The position numbers and the translations under genes are program-made. The notes below the pieces were generated by a model. The model was given only the letters and a program-made list of their open reading frames with translations. It searched no databases and was not told the origin of the DNA. Positions 8,898-19,728 of a stretch of 64,000 nucleotides of DNA are shown piece after piece; the first letter of the stretch is position 1; the number at the start of each line of letters is the position of its first letter. This DNA comes from Chimaeribacter coloradensis (GTDB lineage: Bacteria > Pseudomonadota > Gammaproteobacteria > Enterobacterales > Enterobacteriaceae), in contig NZ_PJZH01000001.1 in the NCBI RefSeq assembly GCF_002858715.1, forward strand, positions 433,231-497,230. The letters are read 5' to 3'.

Positions 8898-10176
8898 TGC
8901 ACCCCAGGCCGGCAGCCCGCACGCGATGCAACAGCTTTACCGGTTATTTGAGAGCCGCGGCGGGGAGCACTCCGCCCACGCCCATAACCACTGGCAACAG
9001 GTAATGCGCCTAGGCTTCCCGCACGCGAAAATGGAGAACTGGAAATATACGCCGGTCTCCCCGCTGCTGGGCAAACAGTTCTTCGCCCCACAAGCGCAGC
9101 CGCTGAGCCGCAGTGAGTGCGATGAGCGCGCCCTGCCGGTAGAGGCTTACCGCCTGGTGTTTGTGGACGGTGTGTTCAATGCGGAACTGAGCGACAGCGC
9201 TACCGGCGAATTTATCGTCGAAACGCTGACGCCGTCGCTGCATAATGCGCTGCCGGAGCCGGTTCAGTCCGAGGTGTTCCTGCACCTGACGGAGAGCCTG
9301 GCGCACCAGCCGCAGCTGATCCGCCTGCCGGCCGGCAAACAGGCCGGCAAGCCGCTCTACCTGCTGCATATCTCCAGCGGCCGGGCAGAGGCGGCTGAGA
9401 TCAATACCGTGCATCACCGTTACCATCTGGAGATCGGCCGCGGTGCCCAGGCCCAGGTGATTGAGCACTACCTCAGCCTGAGCGAGAACGGCCACTTCAC
9501 CGGCGCGCGCCTCACGGCGGAAATCGGTGACAACGCGGTACTGAGCCACATCAAGCTGGCGTTTGAGAGCCAGGCGAGCTACCACTTCGCCCATAACGAT
9601 CTGGTGGTGGGTCGTGATGCCCAGGTGACCAGCCACAGCTTCCTGCTGGGCGCGGGCCTCTCCCGCCACAACACCAGCGCACAGCTGAACGGTGAGAACA
9701 CCACGCTGAACATCAACAGCCTGGTACTGCCGGTGGATGATGAGATCAGCGACACGCGCACCTACCTCGAGCACAATCAGGGGTACTGCCAGAGCCGCCA
9801 GATGCATAAAGTGATCGTGCATGACCGCGCCAAAGCGGTGTTCAACGGCATGATCAAAGTGGCTAAACATGCGCTGAAAACCGACGGCCAGATGACCAAC
9901 AACAACCTGTTGCTGAGCAAGCAGGCTGAAGTGGACACCAAGCCGCAGCTGGAAATTTACGCCGATGACGTAAAATGCAGCCACGGTGCCACCGTCGGGC
10001 GCATTGATGATGAGCAGCTGTTCTACCTGCGTTCACGCGGCATTGCCGGTGATGCGGCGCAGGAGATGATTATCTTCGCCTTTGCCGCCGAACTCACCGA
10101 GGCGCTGGAGGACGACGCCCTGCGCGAAACGGTATTGCACCGTATCGCCGGGCGCTTACGTGGAGGCCAGCAATGA
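8872..10176 (+). CDS. sufD: Fe-S scaffold complex subunit SufD
   Basis: A 434-residue paralogue of SufB that completes SufBC2D and is needed for iron acquisition by the scaffold. Family blocks include [11 protein letters not shown] near residue 45, [53 protein letters not shown] (given here only as landmarks around residues 340-380) and the C-terminal [13 protein letters not shown]. The conserved C-terminal histidine in KCSHGATVG is present. The start lies inside sufC, and the stop overlaps the sufS start as ATGA. Confidence 0.97.
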   Translation: MAGLPSKSDAPQAGSPHAMQQLYRLFESRGGEHSAHAHNHWQQVMRLGFPHAKMENWKYTPVSPLLGKQFFAPQAQPLSRSECDERALPVEAYRLVFVDGVFNAELSDSATGEFIVETLTPSLHNALPEPVQSEVFLHLTESLAHQPQLIRLPAGKQAGKPLYLLHISSGRAEAAEINTVHHRYHLEIGRGAQAQVIEHYLSLSENGHFTGARLTAEIGDNAVLSHIKLAFESQASYHFAHNDLVVGRDAQVTSHSFLLGAGLSRHNTSAQLNGENTTLNINSLVLPVDDEISDTRTYLEHNQGYCQSRQMHKVIVHDRAKAVFNGMIKVAKHALKTDGQMTNNNLLLSKQAEVDTKPQLEIYADDVKCSHGATVGRIDDEQLFYLRSRGIAGDAAQEMIIFAFAAELTEALEDDALRETVLHRIAGRLRGGQQ

Positions 10177-11393
10177 GTTACCCGATTGAACGGATACGGC
10201 AGGACTTTCCGCTGCTGGCGCGTGAAGTAAATGGCCAGCCGCTGGCCTATCTTGACAGCGCAGCCAGCGCGCAGAAGCCGGAGCAGGTGATCGCCCGTGA
10301 GGCGGCGTTTTACCGCCACGGTTATGCCGCCGTTCATCGCGGCATTCATACCCTCAGCGCGGAAGCCACCGAGCAGATGGAAGGCGTCCGCGCGCAGGTG
10401 GCCCGGTTTATCAATGCCGCCTCGCCGGAGGAGATCATCTTCGTCAAAGGCTCGACGGAAGGGATCAACCTGGTCGCCAACAGTTTCGGCAACACCTTCC
10501 TGCAACCCGGCGATCGCATCCTGATCACCGAGATGGAGCACCACGCCAACATCGTGCCGTGGCAGATGCTGGCGAAGGCGCGCTCGCTGCACATCGACGT
10601 CTGGCCGCTGACGCCAGAGGGCGAGCTGCAACCGGGGATGCTGGAGCAGCTGATTACCCCGCGCACCAAACTGCTGGCGCTGACGCAGGTCTCTAACGTG
10701 CTCGGCACCATTAACCCGCTGGAACAGATTATCCCGCAGGCGAAAGCTGCCGGGCTGAAAGTGCTGGTGGACGGGGCGCAGGCGGTGATGCACCAGAAAG
10801 TGGATGTGCAGGCGCTGGATTGCGATTTCTACGTCTTCTCGGCCCACAAACTGTATGGGCCGTCCGGTATTGGCATTCTCTACGGCAAAGCGGAGCTGCT
10901 GGAGCAGATGCCGCCGTGGGAAGGGGGCGGGTCGATGATCCGCGAAGTCAGCCTGACCGGTGAGACCACCTTCGTGGCCGCGCCGTGGCGCTTTGAGGCG
11001 GGTTCCCCCAATACCGCCGGTATGATGGGGCTGGGCGCGGCGATCGACTATGTCGAATCGGTGGGCCTGGACGCCATCCATGACTACGAAACCTCGCTGA
11101 TGCGTTACGCGCTGGAAGCGATGGCGCAGGTGCCGGATATTACGCTGTATGGCCCGGCCGACCGCGCCGGGGTGATCCCGTTTAATCTGGGCAAACACCA
11201 CGCTTATGACGTCGGCAGTTTCCTCGACCAGTACGGCATTGCCATCCGCACCGGGCACCACTGTGCGATGCCGCTGATGGCGTTTTATCAGGTTCCGGCC
11301 ATGTGCCGCGCCTCTCTGGCCATGTACAACACCCGTGAAGAAGTGGACCGTCTGGTGGCCGGCTTGCTGCGGATCCACCGGCTGTTGGGCTGA
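10173..11393 (+). CDS. sufS: Cysteine desulfurase SufS
   Basis: A 406-residue PLP-dependent group II cysteine desulfurase that removes sulfur from L-cysteine and passes it to SufE. Lys226 in FSAHKLYG is the PLP lysine, and Cys364 in [11 protein letters not shown] is the persulfide-carrying residue. Both fall at the same residue numbers as in the E. coli enzyme, which also has 406 residues. The four-base overlap with sufD and a 42-base gap to sufE keep it within the operon. Confidence 0.98.
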   Translation: MSYPIERIRQDFPLLAREVNGQPLAYLDSAASAQKPEQVIAREAAFYRHGYAAVHRGIHTLSAEATEQMEGVRAQVARFINAASPEEIIFVKGSTEGINLVANSFGNTFLQPGDRILITEMEHHANIVPWQMLAKARSLHIDVWPLTPEGELQPGMLEQLITPRTKLLALTQVSNVLGTINPLEQIIPQAKAAGLKVLVDGAQAVMHQKVDVQALDCDFYVFSAHKLYGPSGIGILYGKAELLEQMPPWEGGGSMIREVSLTGETTFVAAPWRFEAGSPNTAGMMGLGAAIDYVESVGLDAIHDYETSLMRYALEAMAQVPDITLYGPADRAGVIPFNLGKHHAYDVGSFLDQYGIAIRTGHHCAMPLMAFYQVPAMCRASLAMYNTREEVDRLVAGLLRIHRLLG

Positions 11394-11435
11394 AGCCCGG
11401 CCGCTTTTTATGTTAACTGAGGCAGGATAGGCTTT

Positions 11436-11846
11436 ATGGCGACGTTGCCGGACAAACAAAAATTGCTGCGCAACTTCTCCCGTTGCGCAAACTGGGAAGA
11501 GAAGTACCTGTATGTGATTGAGCTGGGGGCAAAATTGCCGCCGCTGAGTGAGGAACTTCGTCAGGACCGCTACCGTATCTCCGGCTGCCAGAGCCAGGTA
11601 TGGATTGCGATGGAGAACAGCGATGGCCGGGTCACCTTCCAGGGTGACAGCGATGCGGCCATTGTGAAAGGCCTGCTGACTATTGTCTTTATCCTCTATA
11701 GCGGCATGACCCCGCAGGAGATCGTGGCATTGGATGTGCGCCCGTTCTTTGCTGAGCTGGAGCTGAGCCAGCATCTTACCCCCTCGCGATCGCAGGGGCT
11801 GGAGGCGATGATCCGCGCCATCCGCACCAACGCTGCAGAGCTTTAA
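11436..11846 (+). CDS. sufE: Cysteine desulfuration protein SufE
   Basis: A 136-residue sulfur acceptor that stimulates SufS and relays persulfide sulfur to SufB. Cys51 in [10 protein letters not shown] is the acceptor cysteine, at the same number as in E. coli SufE (138 residues). Last gene of the suf operon, followed at once by a strong terminator. Confidence 0.97.
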   Translation: MATLPDKQKLLRNFSRCANWEEKYLYVIELGAKLPPLSEELRQDRYRISGCQSQVWIAMENSDGRVTFQGDSDAAIVKGLLTIVFILYSGMTPQEIVALDVRPFFAELELSQHLTPSRSQGLEAMIRAIRTNAAEL

Positions 11847-11855
11847 ACGTCCTGT

Positions 11856-11884
11856 AAGCCGCGCCTCTGGCGCGGCTTTTTCTT
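11856..11884 (+). terminator. Rho-independent terminator of the suf operon
   Basis: GCCGCGCC and GGCGCGGC pair over a 3-base loop and are followed by a T-rich tract, ten bases after the sufE stop. Confidence 0.9.
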
Positions 11885-11950
11885 TGGCCTGGCCTCCGGG
11901 CACCAGGATCGCCACCCACCTTTGTGTGACGTGATAAGGATAAATCAGGT

Positions 11951-12979
11951 ATGAAAAAAGTACGTTTGCTGCTGACCTTCATCAGCACCCTCTGGCTGTT
12001 CACCTCGTTTTCTGCCTTTTCCACTGACTACCCGCTGCCGCCGGACAACAGCCGGCTGATTGGCGAAAACGTAACTTATACCGTGCCCAATGACGGCCGC
12101 TCGCTGGAGATGATCGCCGCCGACTATAAAATCGGCCTGCTGGGGATGCTGGAAGCCAACCCGGGCACCGACCCTTACCTCCCTGCGCCTGGCTCGGTGC
12201 TGACCATCCCCACCCAGATGCTGCTGCCGGACACGCCGCACGAAGGCATTGTGATTAACCTCGCCGAACTGCGGCTCTACTACTATCCGAAAGGGGAGAA
12301 TAAGGTGGTGGTCTACCCGATCGGCATCGGCCAGCTTGGCCGCAATACGCCGACGATGGTGACCTCCATCATCCAGAAGATCCCCAACCCGACCTGGACG
12401 CCGACCGCCAACATCCGCAAGCACTATCTGGAAGAGCAGGGCATCACCCTGCCGGCCGTGGTGCCTGCCGGGCCGGATAACCCGATGGGGCTGTTTGCGC
12501 TGCGTATGGCGGCCGGGGGCGGCGTCTACCTGATTCACGGCACCAATGCCAATTTCGGCATCGGGATGCGCGTCAGCTCCGGTTGCATCCGCTTGCGGGC
12601 GGCTGACATCGAAGCGCTGTTTAACCAGGTGCCGAAAGGCACGCGGGTGCAGGTAATCAACCAGCCCATCAAAGTGGCGGTGGAGCCGGACGGCAAACGC
12701 TACATTGAGGTGCATCAGCCGTTATCCCATACGGATAAGGATGACCCGCAAACCATGCCGATTGCGAAAACCAAGGTGATCAATGCGTTTATCAAGACGC
12801 CGGAAACCAATGCCGACGTGGTGAAGCAGGCGATCGCGCGCCGCTCCGGAATGCCGGTTCTCGTCAACACCGGGCCGGAAGCCAATGAGCGCGTTCCAGA
12901 GGCGATTATGCCGCAGAGTGCCAGCAGCCAGCCCGCTGCACCGGTAACGGACGCTGAGCCGCCACAGAGCCTGCAATAA
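11951..12979 (+). CDS. ldtE: L,D-transpeptidase (YkuD/LysM)
   Basis: A 342-residue periplasmic enzyme matching LdtE/YnhG (334 in E. coli), which forms 3-3 crosslinks between meso-diaminopimelate residues in peptidoglycan. An N-terminal signal peptide ends near SAFS (about residue 24). A LysM-type domain covers about residues 35-85 (YTVPNDGRSLEMIAADY). The YkuD domain follows at about 95-230, with the catalytic motif HGTNANFG and VSSGCIRL around Cys212. The Pro/Ala-rich C-terminal tail after about 310 is probably disordered. Its place between suf and lpp is the E. coli order. The YbiS-type lpp-anchoring enzymes are close paralogues, so the choice of LdtE rests on synteny as well as sequence. 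Confidence 0.92.
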   Translation: MKKVRLLLTFISTLWLFTSFSAFSTDYPLPPDNSRLIGENVTYTVPNDGRSLEMIAADYKIGLLGMLEANPGTDPYLPAPGSVLTIPTQMLLPDTPHEGIVINLAELRLYYYPKGENKVVVYPIGIGQLGRNTPTMVTSIIQKIPNPTWTPTANIRKHYLEEQGITLPAVVPAGPDNPMGLFALRMAAGGGVYLIHGTNANFGIGMRVSSGCIRLRAADIEALFNQVPKGTRVQVINQPIKVAVEPDGKRYIEVHQPLSHTDKDDPQTMPIAKTKVINAFIKTPETNADVVKQAIARRSGMPVLVNTGPEANERVPEAIMPQSASSQPAAPVTDAEPPQSLQ

Positions 12980-13120
12980 TCGTTATACTGCGCAGGGACG
13001 TGCAGTAAACAGGGCAGGGCCTGAGTTGGGGCAGAGAAGAGACAGGACGCGAGCCTGAAAAACGGAAGAGGGACAGAGCGCCGGGCAGAAAGATGATGAC
13101 AGGAAGATAATTACAGGCGA

Positions 13121-13150
13121 AAAAAATGGCGCACACTGTGCGCCATTTTT
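13121..13150. terminator. Bidirectional terminator between ldtE and lpp
   Basis: ATGGCGCAC and GTGCGCCAT pair over a 3-base loop, with A and T runs on the two sides, just beyond the lpp stop. It serves lpp on the minus strand and can also stop ldtE transcripts. Confidence 0.88.
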
Positions 13151-13165
13151 ATTAGCCGAGCTCGA

Positions 13166-13645
<480 letters not shown>

Positions 13646-13675
13646 GAAAAAAACGCCGCTGAAGGGCGGCGTTTA
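13646..13675 (-). terminator. pykF terminator
   Basis: On the minus strand AACGCCGC and GCGGCGTT pair and are followed by seven T residues, 28 bases past the pykF stop. Confidence 0.9.
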
Positions 13676-13702
13676 TATTCTGTTCAGACTGTCACTTTTT
13701 AA

Positions 13703-15115
13703 TTAAAGCACATGGACCGAAGAGGTGTTGGTGGTGCCGCTTGGCACCAGCGCGCCGGAGACCATCACCACGACATCGCCTTTCTGGGCCAGGCCGCTTT
13801 CCAGTGCTGCTTCTTTACCGATGCGGTAGAAGTCATCCGTGGAGGCGATCTCTTTCACCACCTGCGTGATCACCCCTTTGCTGAGGATCAGCTGGCGGGC
13901 CGTCACTTCATTGGTGGTCAGCGCCAGAATGGTGGCATGCGGGAAGTATTTACGCACGGCTTTAGCAGATTTACCGCCACCGGTAGCTACCACGATCAGC
14001 GGGGCATCCAGCTTCTCAGCGGTTTCCACTGCACCGCGGCAGACGGCCTCGGTGATACGCAGCTTGCGGCTGTCGTTCAGGGTATCAATGCGGCTCTGCA
14101 TCACGCGGTCGGTGCGCTCACAGATGGTCGCCATGATGGTGACCGCTTCCAGCGGGTATTTACCCTTGGCGCTCTCACCGGAAAGCATCACGGCGTCAGT
14201 GCCGTCGATGATGGCGTTGGCCACGTCACCGGCTTCTGCACGGGTCGGGCGCGGGTTCTTGATCATGGAGTCCAGCATCTGGGTGGCGGTGATCACCACT
14301 TTGCGGGCGCGGTTACACTTCTCAATCATCATCTTCTGCGCGAAGATCACCTCTTCAACCGGGATTTCCACGCCCAGGTCACCACGCGCCACCATGATGC
14401 CGTCAGAGGCGTCGAGGATTTCGTCGAAGTTGTTCAGGCCTTCCTGGTTCTCAATTTTAGAGATGATCTGGATCTGCTCGCCGCCGTTGGCCTTCAGGTG
14501 CTCGCGGATCTCCAGCACGTCGGAACGCTTACGGATGAACGAGGCTGCCACGAAATCAACACCCTGCTCACAACCGAAGATCAGGTCACGTTTGTCTTTT
14601 TCAGCCAGCGCCGGCAGCTGGATAGAGACGCCCGGCAGGTTAACGCCTTTGTTCTCGCCCAGGTCACCGTTGTTCAGGACTTTACAGATCACTTCCGTTT
14701 CAGTGACTTCGATGACTTCCATGCCGATCAGGCCGTCATCCACCAGCACGGTGTTGCCGATTTTCAGGTCAGCGGCGAAACCGGCGTAGGTCACCGCCAC
14801 ACGCTCAGCATTACCGATCACGCTCTGGTCAGTGGTGAAGGTGAAGGTCTGGCCGGCCACCAGCGGCGCATCTTTCCCGCCTTCCAGTTTCATGGTGCGG
14901 ATTTCCGGGCCTTTGGTGTCCAGCAGGATGCCTGCCTTGTGGCCGGTCTTCTCCATAACCGCGCGCAGGTTTTTGATGCGCTGGCCATGTTCCTCGTAGT
15001 CCCCGTGGGAGAAGTTCAGACGCATCACATTCATGCCGGCATCCAGCAGCTTGGTCAGCATCTCTTCTGATTCCGTTTTCGGGCCGATCGTACAAACAAT
15101 TTTGGTCTTTTTCAT
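13703..15115 (-). CDS. pykF: Pyruvate kinase I
   Basis: A 470-residue glycolytic enzyme, exactly the length of E. coli PykF. It transfers phosphate from phosphoenolpyruvate to ADP and is activated by fructose 1,6-bisphosphate. The N-terminal [10 protein letters not shown], the active-site block [12 protein letters not shown], the signature region [12 protein letters not shown] and [18 protein letters not shown] are all present. A Cra operator covers the start of the transcript, so repression under gluconeogenic conditions is expected. Confidence 0.98.
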   Translation of the reverse strand: MKKTKIVCTIGPKTESEEMLTKLLDAGMNVMRLNFSHGDYEEHGQRIKNLRAVMEKTGHKAGILLDTKGPEIRTMKLEGGKDAPLVAGQTFTFTTDQSVIGNAERVAVTYAGFAADLKIGNTVLVDDGLIGMEVIEVTETEVICKVLNNGDLGENKGVNLPGVSIQLPALAEKDKRDLIFGCEQGVDFVAASFIRKRSDVLEIREHLKANGGEQIQIISKIENQEGLNNFDEILDASDGIMVARGDLGVEIPVEEVIFAQKMMIEKCNRARKVVITATQMLDSMIKNPRPTRAEAGDVANAIIDGTDAVMLSGESAKGKYPLEAVTIMATICERTDRVMQSRIDTLNDSRKLRITEAVCRGAVETAEKLDAPLIVVATGGGKSAKAVRKYFPHATILALTTNEVTARQLILSKGVITQVVKEIASTDDFYRIGKEAALESGLAQKGDVVVMVSGALVPSGTTNTSSVHVL

Positions 15116-15338
15116 GACAATGATTTCTACAAGTTGTGATGGATTGAAAAGTGCGTATGGCTGGGCGCTGTGCGACCAGCGTGGAATAGGAACGGTGTTG
15201 GGCGCTGCAAAACATACCTAAGGATAGGCGATGGCAGCAGGATTGTGAAAATAGGTGTTGAAACAGCGCCGGGCGTGGCATCGGCCGGTTGAAGAGGTCG
15301 GGGTAATAATTGTAAGGCGTATCGACAGTTCAAGGCGC

Positions 15339-15350
15339 TGAAACCTTTCA
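15339..15350 (-). promoter_or_regulatory. Cra (FruR) operator of pykF
   Basis: On the minus strand the site is TGAAAGGTTTCA, an 11/12 match to TGAAACGTTTCA. It lies 19-30 bases downstream of the -10, the expected position for repression. Confidence 0.82.
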
Positions 15351-15368
15351 ATTGAAATGACGTTCCGC

Positions 15369-15397
15369 ATTATAGAGGGTAAGCGACGGGGAAACAA
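15369..15397 (-). promoter_or_regulatory. pykF promoter
   Basis: -10 TATAAT (15369-15374) and -35 TTGTTT (15392-15397) on the minus strand, with a 17-base spacer. The leader to the pykF ATG is about 245 bases. Bases 15398-15624 hold no supported feature. Confidence 0.7.
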
Positions 15398-15624
15398 AAC
15401 AAAAATCAGAAAGAGACGGCTTGATTAATACAAAAGATCAGGAATGTGACGCAAATGAAACTTTTTAGCCGGGGTTGTTGCGCAACGTGTTAACCGCTGG
15501 TTTTCATCTGCTGAAGTCAGGTAAAGGCGTCACGCAGCAGGGCAGGCCGGAAAAGGGCAGAGCAGACGGAGTAAGAGAGCAATCAGGGAATCAGAAGAGA
15601 GGGAAAACAGGAGAAGCATGAGAA

Positions 15625-15701
15625 TGGTGCGTTCTAATGGACTCGAACCATCGACCCCCACCATGTCAAGGTGGTGCTCTAACCAACTGAGCTAAGAACG
15701 C
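15625..15701 (-). tRNA. valV: tRNA-Val (anticodon GAC), copy 3 of the transcript
   Basis: 77 bases including an encoded CCA. The acceptor stem GCGTTCT/AGAACGC pairs fully, and the anticodon loop TTGACAT gives GAC. Acceptor and T-arm bases differ from the other two copies, as between E. coli valV and valW; the symbol is by similarity. Confidence 0.96.
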
Positions 15702-15722
15702 ATCGGAGAAGCTGATGTAATG

Positions 15723-15799
15723 TGGTGCGTCCGAGTGGACTCGAACCACCGACCCCCACCATGTCAAGGTGGTGCTCTAACCAACTGAGCTACGGACGC
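15723..15799 (-). tRNA. valW: tRNA-Val (anticodon GAC), copy 2
   Basis: 77 bases with encoded CCA and acceptor stem GCGTCCG/CGGACGC. The mature sequence is the same as the copy at 15832-15908. The spacer to the next copy is 21 bases. Confidence 0.96.
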
Positions 15800-15831
15800 A
15801 CATATCATCACATTATCACTGCCAGAAATTT

Positions 15832-15908
15832 TGGTGCGTCCGAGTGGACTCGAACCACCGACCCCCACCATGTCAAGGTGGTGCTCTAACCAACTGAGCT
15901 ACGGACGC
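15832..15908 (-). tRNA. valW: tRNA-Val (anticodon GAC), copy 1
   Basis: Promoter-proximal copy, 77 bases with encoded CCA and anticodon GAC. The spacer to the middle copy is 32 bases. E. coli has only two genes in the corresponding cluster. Confidence 0.96.
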
Positions 15909-15946
15909 ATCACTTTTCTGATTACCGGTGCCGGCAACGGGGACGA

Positions 15947-15975
15947 ATATTAACGGCGCGGCCGGGTACTGGCAA
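15947..15975 (-). promoter_or_regulatory. Promoter of the tRNA-Val operon
   Basis: On the minus strand -35 TTGCCA (15970-15975), a 17-base spacer and -10 TAATAT (15947-15952), followed by a C-rich discriminator typical of stringently controlled stable-RNA promoters. Confidence 0.7.
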
Positions 15976-16080
15976 GCGGAAAAACGCAATTTTCTTCCAG
16001 ATTTCACGCGATTGCCGAGCGAGTGCGCACTCCGCTGTTTTTTTCAGCACTCCCGGCGGCGGCCGGGAGCGGACAGGGCC

Positions 16081-17454
16081 TCAGTGGGCCGCGCGTTTCA
16101 GGATCGCGGCAGCCGGCTGGCGTTGCAGCCGGCGCATCCGCCAGATCACCATCACCGCCGCGAAGGTCAGCCCGAGAATAAAGCCGCACCAGAAACCGCT
16201 CGGCCCCATGCGCGGCACCAGCACATCGGTCAGCGCCAGCAGGTAGCCACCCGGCAGGCCCAGCACCCAATAGGCGACAAAGGTAATAAAGAAGATAGAT
16301 CGCGTATCTTTATAACCGCGCAGCACGCCGGAGCCGATGACCTGCAACGAATCAGAGATCTGGTAGATCGCCGCCAGCAGCATCAGGTGGCTGGCCATCG
16401 CCACCACGGCCGGGTTTTCGTTATACAGCAGGGCGATTTTCTCCCGCATCAGCACGGTGAACACGGCAGTGCAGCAGGCCATCGCCACGCCGGTACCCAG
16501 GCTGGCATAGGCCGCCACCCGCGCCGCCTCAGGCGAGCCTTCACCAAGGCGGTGGCCGACGCGGATCGTCGCCGCGACGCCCACTGACAGCGGGATTACA
16601 AACATCAGCGAACTGAAGTTCAGGGCGATCTGGTGCCCGGCCACCGGCACGATGCCGAGCGGGGAGACCAGCAGCGCCACCACGGCAAACAGCGTCACTT
16701 CAAAGAACAGCGCCAGCGCAATCGGCAGCCCCAGCAGGGTGAGGCGGCGCAGGATATGCCAGTCCGGCAGGGCCGGTTTGCTCTGTAAATGGATGTCACG
16801 CATGGAGGGCGCGCGTTTTACGTACCAGCCCATCAGCAGGAACATCACCCAGTACACTGTGCCGGTAGCCACGCCGCACCCCACGCCGCCCAGCGCCGGG
16901 GCACCAAACTTGCCGTAAATAAAGATGTAGTTAACCGGGATATTCACCAGCAGGCCAATAAAGCCGATCACCATCCCCGGTTTGGTTTTTGACAGCCCCT
17001 CACACTGGTTGCGCAACACCTGGAACCCGAGGTAGCCCGGCGCACCCCACATAATCGCATGCAGATAGCCCACGGCTTTGGCTTCCAGCGCCGGGTCTAC
17101 GTCCTGCATCAGGTTCAGCAGGTGGCCGCTCTGTGAAATCACCCCAATCACCAGCAGCGACAGCGCCGCCACCAGCCAGAACGCCTGCCGCACCTGGTGC
17201 GCAATGCGATCGCGGCGGCCCGCGCCGTTCAGCTGCGCCACCACCGGCGTCATCGCCAGCAGGATGCCGTGACCGAATAAAATGGTCGGCAGCCAGATGG
17301 AGGTGCCGATCGCCACCGCCGCCATGTCCGTCGCGCTGACAGAGCCGGCCATGATGGTGTCGACAAAGCCCATCGCGGTCTGGGAAATTTGCGCAATAAT
17401 CACCGGGATGGCTAACGCCAATAAACTCCGTGCTTCGATCAGATACTTCTGCAC
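16081..17454 (-). CDS. mdtK: MATE family multidrug efflux protein
   Basis: A 457-residue, twelve-helix MATE antiporter, the same length as E. coli MdtK (NorM), which exports cationic drugs and fluoroquinolones in exchange for sodium or protons. It starts [19 protein letters not shown], and the two homologous six-helix halves meet near residues 225-245. The acidic residue in the first helix region (GFVDTIMAG) is conserved. Divergent from ribE, as in E. coli. Confidence 0.95.
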   Translation of the reverse strand: MQKYLIEARSLLALAIPVIIAQISQTAMGFVDTIMAGSVSATDMAAVAIGTSIWLPTILFGHGILLAMTPVVAQLNGAGRRDRIAHQVRQAFWLVAALSLLVIGVISQSGHLLNLMQDVDPALEAKAVGYLHAIMWGAPGYLGFQVLRNQCEGLSKTKPGMVIGFIGLLVNIPVNYIFIYGKFGAPALGGVGCGVATGTVYWVMFLLMGWYVKRAPSMRDIHLQSKPALPDWHILRRLTLLGLPIALALFFEVTLFAVVALLVSPLGIVPVAGHQIALNFSSLMFVIPLSVGVAATIRVGHRLGEGSPEAARVAAYASLGTGVAMACCTAVFTVLMREKIALLYNENPAVVAMASHLMLLAAIYQISDSLQVIGSGVLRGYKDTRSIFFITFVAYWVLGLPGGYLLALTDVLVPRMGPSGFWCGFILGLTFAAVMVIWRMRRLQRQPAAAILKRAAH

Positions 17455-17536
17455 GCTAACACCTTCTTGTTATGGGGAAAGAGCAGGGGAGCCGGCCGTC
17501 ACTGGCGGCAAGAAAGAAAATAAGAATAAGTGCAAG

Positions 17537-17564
17537 ATTGTACCCCTGCACCCCGGCGAAGCAA
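17537..17564 (-). promoter_or_regulatory. Candidate mdtK promoter
   Basis: Minus-strand -10 TACAAT (17537-17542) and -35 TTGCTT (17559-17564) with a 16-base spacer, giving a leader of about 75 bases. Confidence 0.45.
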
Positions 17565-17659
17565 ACCCCGGCAGCGAAAAGCCCTGAGTTGGCAAGCCGG
17601 GCAAACTGCGGCACACTGGGTAGATTGATAACGCCTGAAAATATGAAAGAGGCTTGCTG

Positions 17660-18316
17660 ATGTTTACCGGTATTGTTCAGGGCACCGCGCCCCTGGTCGC
17701 GATTGACGAAAAACCGAACTTCCGTACCCATGTGGTGCAGTTCCCGGCGGAGATGCTGCCCGGCCTGGCGTTGGGGGCCTCCGTGGCGCACAACGGCTGC
17801 TGCCTGACGGTAACCTCCATTGACGGTGACCGCGTCAGCTTCGATCTGATCAAAGAGACGCTGCGCCTGACCAACCTCGGCGCCCTGCAGGTGGGCGACC
17901 GGGTCAACCTGGAGCGGGCGGCGCGGTTCAGTGATGAGATTGGCGGGCACCTGATGTCCGGCCATATCATCTGCACTGCGGAGATCAGCAAAATCGTCAC
18001 CTCGGAGCACAACCGGCAGGTCTGGTTCCGCATCGCCAATGCGGAGTACATGAAATATATCCTGCACAAAGGCTATATCGGCATCGACGGCATCAGCCTG
18101 ACCTTAGGCGAGGTGGTCAAAGACCGGTTCTGCGTCCACCTGATCCCGGAGACGCTGGAGCGCACCACGCTCGGCAAAAAGCGCCTGGGGGAGGTAGTGA
18201 ACATCGAGATCGACCCGCAGACCCAGGCCATTGTTGACACCGTGGAGCGGGTGCTCGCCAGCCGTGAGGCGGCGATCGCCACCGCCAAAGCGATCGGCGA
18301 AAACCTCGCGGAATAA
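17660..18316 (+). CDS. ribE: Riboflavin synthase, alpha subunit type
   Basis: A 218-residue enzyme that dismutates two molecules of 6,7-dimethyl-8-ribityllumazine into riboflavin (named RibC in E. coli, 213 residues). Two lumazine-binding beta-barrel repeats are visible: residues 1-97 starting MFTGIVQG, and about 98-200 with [13 protein letters not shown]. The frame begins at a TTG six bases upstream, but the ATG at 17660 has GAGG seven bases before it and gives the family N-terminus. I see no FMN riboswitch ahead of it, as in E. coli. Confidence 0.96.
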   Translation: MFTGIVQGTAPLVAIDEKPNFRTHVVQFPAEMLPGLALGASVAHNGCCLTVTSIDGDRVSFDLIKETLRLTNLGALQVGDRVNLERAARFSDEIGGHLMSGHIICTAEISKIVTSEHNRQVWFRIANAEYMKYILHKGYIGIDGISLTLGEVVKDRFCVHLIPETLERTTLGKKRLGEVVNIEIDPQTQAIVDTVERVLASREAAIATAKAIGENLAE

Positions 18317-18335
18317 CCTCCGCCTGCCCTATGCA

Positions 18336-18361
18336 AACCCGGCTTAACGCCGGGTTTTTTC
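18336..18361 (+). terminator. ribE terminator
   Basis: AACCCGGC and GCCGGGTT arms are followed by six T residues. Confidence 0.9.
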
Positions 18362-18518
18362 ATTGTGGCGGCGATCACAAAACCACCGGCGCAGCGGCGT
18401 GCCCTTTCCGGTGTTGCCAGCCCCCGGCGCAGCGTGGCAGTCAGCCAAAGGCAGCCCGGTTTTCACCTCCCTACACTGCAGAGATAAGCCCTGACTTGTT
18501 CTTTTGCAAAGGTGAAAA

Positions 18519-19658
18519 ATGAACGTATTCCCCGTCAAACAGAGTGAACTGCTGCGCCAGCCTGACTACTTTATTACCCGTGATGAAGTCACGCGCCTGA
18601 TCCGGCTCACGGCCGATAACCTGATCAATATCAAAGATGAAACCGGCGAATTCCTGCTGCGGCTGGATGACGGCCGCGTCATTGATACCAAAGGCTGGGC
18701 GGGCTGGGAGTGGACGCACGGCGTCGGGCTGTACGGCATCTATAAATATTACCAGCAGACCAATGACCCGCAGGCGCTGGCCATTATTGATGACTGGTTT
18801 GCGGCGCGCTTCAAAGAGCCGATGCCGACCAAAAACGTCAACACCATGTGCCCGTTCCTGACACTGGCTTACCGCTATGAAGAGACGCGCAACCAGAGCT
18901 GGCTGCCCTACCTGGAAGCCTGGGCCGACTGGGTGATGTACCAGATGCCGCGCACGGAGAAGGGCGGTTTACAGCATATTGTTTACAACAATGAAAACCA
19001 TCAGCAGATGTGGGACGACACCCTGATGATGAGCGTGCTGCCGCTGGCGAAGATTGGCAAGCTGCTCAACCGGCCGGAATATATCGAAGAGGCGAAATAC
19101 CAGTTTATGCTGCATGTGCAGTATCTGATGGATCGCAAAACTGGCCTCTGGTTCCACGGCTGGACGTTTGAAGGCAACCATAACTTTGCCGAAGCGCGCT
19201 GGGCGCGCGGCAACAGCTGGCTGACCGTTGCCATCCCGGACTTTATCGAGATGCTGGAACTGCCGGAGCAGGACGCCACCCGCCGCTTCCTGTTACAGGT
19301 GCTGGAGAGCCAGATCGCCGCGCTGCAAGAGTATCAGGATGCCTCCGGCCTCTGGCATACGCTGATTGATGACCGCGATTCCTACCTGGAGGCCTCGGCT
19401 ACCGCCGGGTTTGCCTACGGCATCCTGAAAGCGGTGCGCAAGCGCTACGTCGGCAAAGAGTATGCAGAAATGGGGCTGCGGGCGGCGCAGGGCGTGGTGC
19501 GCCACATCAACAGCCAGGGCGAGCTGACGCAGGTCTCCTTCGGCACGGCGATGGGCAATGATCTCGACTTCTACCGGGAAATCCCGCTCACCTCCATGCC
19601 GTATGGACAGGCGATGGCGGTGCTTTGCCTCTCTGAATACCTGCGGGTCTATATCTGA
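18519..19658 (+). CDS. rhiN: GH105 unsaturated rhamnogalacturonyl hydrolase
   Basis: A 379-residue (alpha/alpha)6-barrel enzyme of glycoside hydrolase family 105 (YteR/RhiN type). This family removes the unsaturated galacturonyl residue from oligosaccharides left by rhamnogalacturonan lyase. The catalytic-Asp block WDDTLMMSVLPLAKIG lies near residue 165, and aromatic barrel residues include TKGWAGWEWTHGVGLYG and WFHGWTF. There is no signal peptide, so it is cytosolic and needs an oligosaccharide importer, none of which is in the window. It stands alone between ribE and cfa, where E. coli has no gene. The symbol follows Dickeya and Yersinia relatives; specificity could differ. Confidence 0.85.
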   Translation: MNVFPVKQSELLRQPDYFITRDEVTRLIRLTADNLINIKDETGEFLLRLDDGRVIDTKGWAGWEWTHGVGLYGIYKYYQQTNDPQALAIIDDWFAARFKEPMPTKNVNTMCPFLTLAYRYEETRNQSWLPYLEAWADWVMYQMPRTEKGGLQHIVYNNENHQQMWDDTLMMSVLPLAKIGKLLNRPEYIEEAKYQFMLHVQYLMDRKTGLWFHGWTFEGNHNFAEARWARGNSWLTVAIPDFIEMLELPEQDATRRFLLQVLESQIAALQEYQDASGLWHTLIDDRDSYLEASATAGFAYGILKAVRKRYVGKEYAEMGLRAAQGVVRHINSQGELTQVSFGTAMGNDLDFYREIPLTSMPYGQAMAVLCLSEYLRVYI

Positions 19659-19675
19659 TGACCTGAACATCAGGC

Positions 19676-19707
19676 AAAAAAAACCGGTCACGTGACCGGT
19701 TTTTTTA
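19676..19707. terminator. Bidirectional terminator between rhiN and cfa
   Basis: A perfect palindrome centred on ACCGGTCACGTGACCGGT, with an A run on the left and a T run on the right, between two converging genes. Confidence 0.92.
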
Positions 19708-19728
19708 TGGGCAATGTTTGGGTCAACG

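Noticed and set aside
10023..11915. 630-codon minus-strand frame across sufD-sufS-sufE
   Set aside because: Covers three well-supported genes on the other strand; low-complexity shadow composition.
16021..16080. GC-rich hairpin after mdtK as a terminator
   Set aside because: Arms pair, but the run next to it is A on the transcribed minus strand, so it lacks a T tract.
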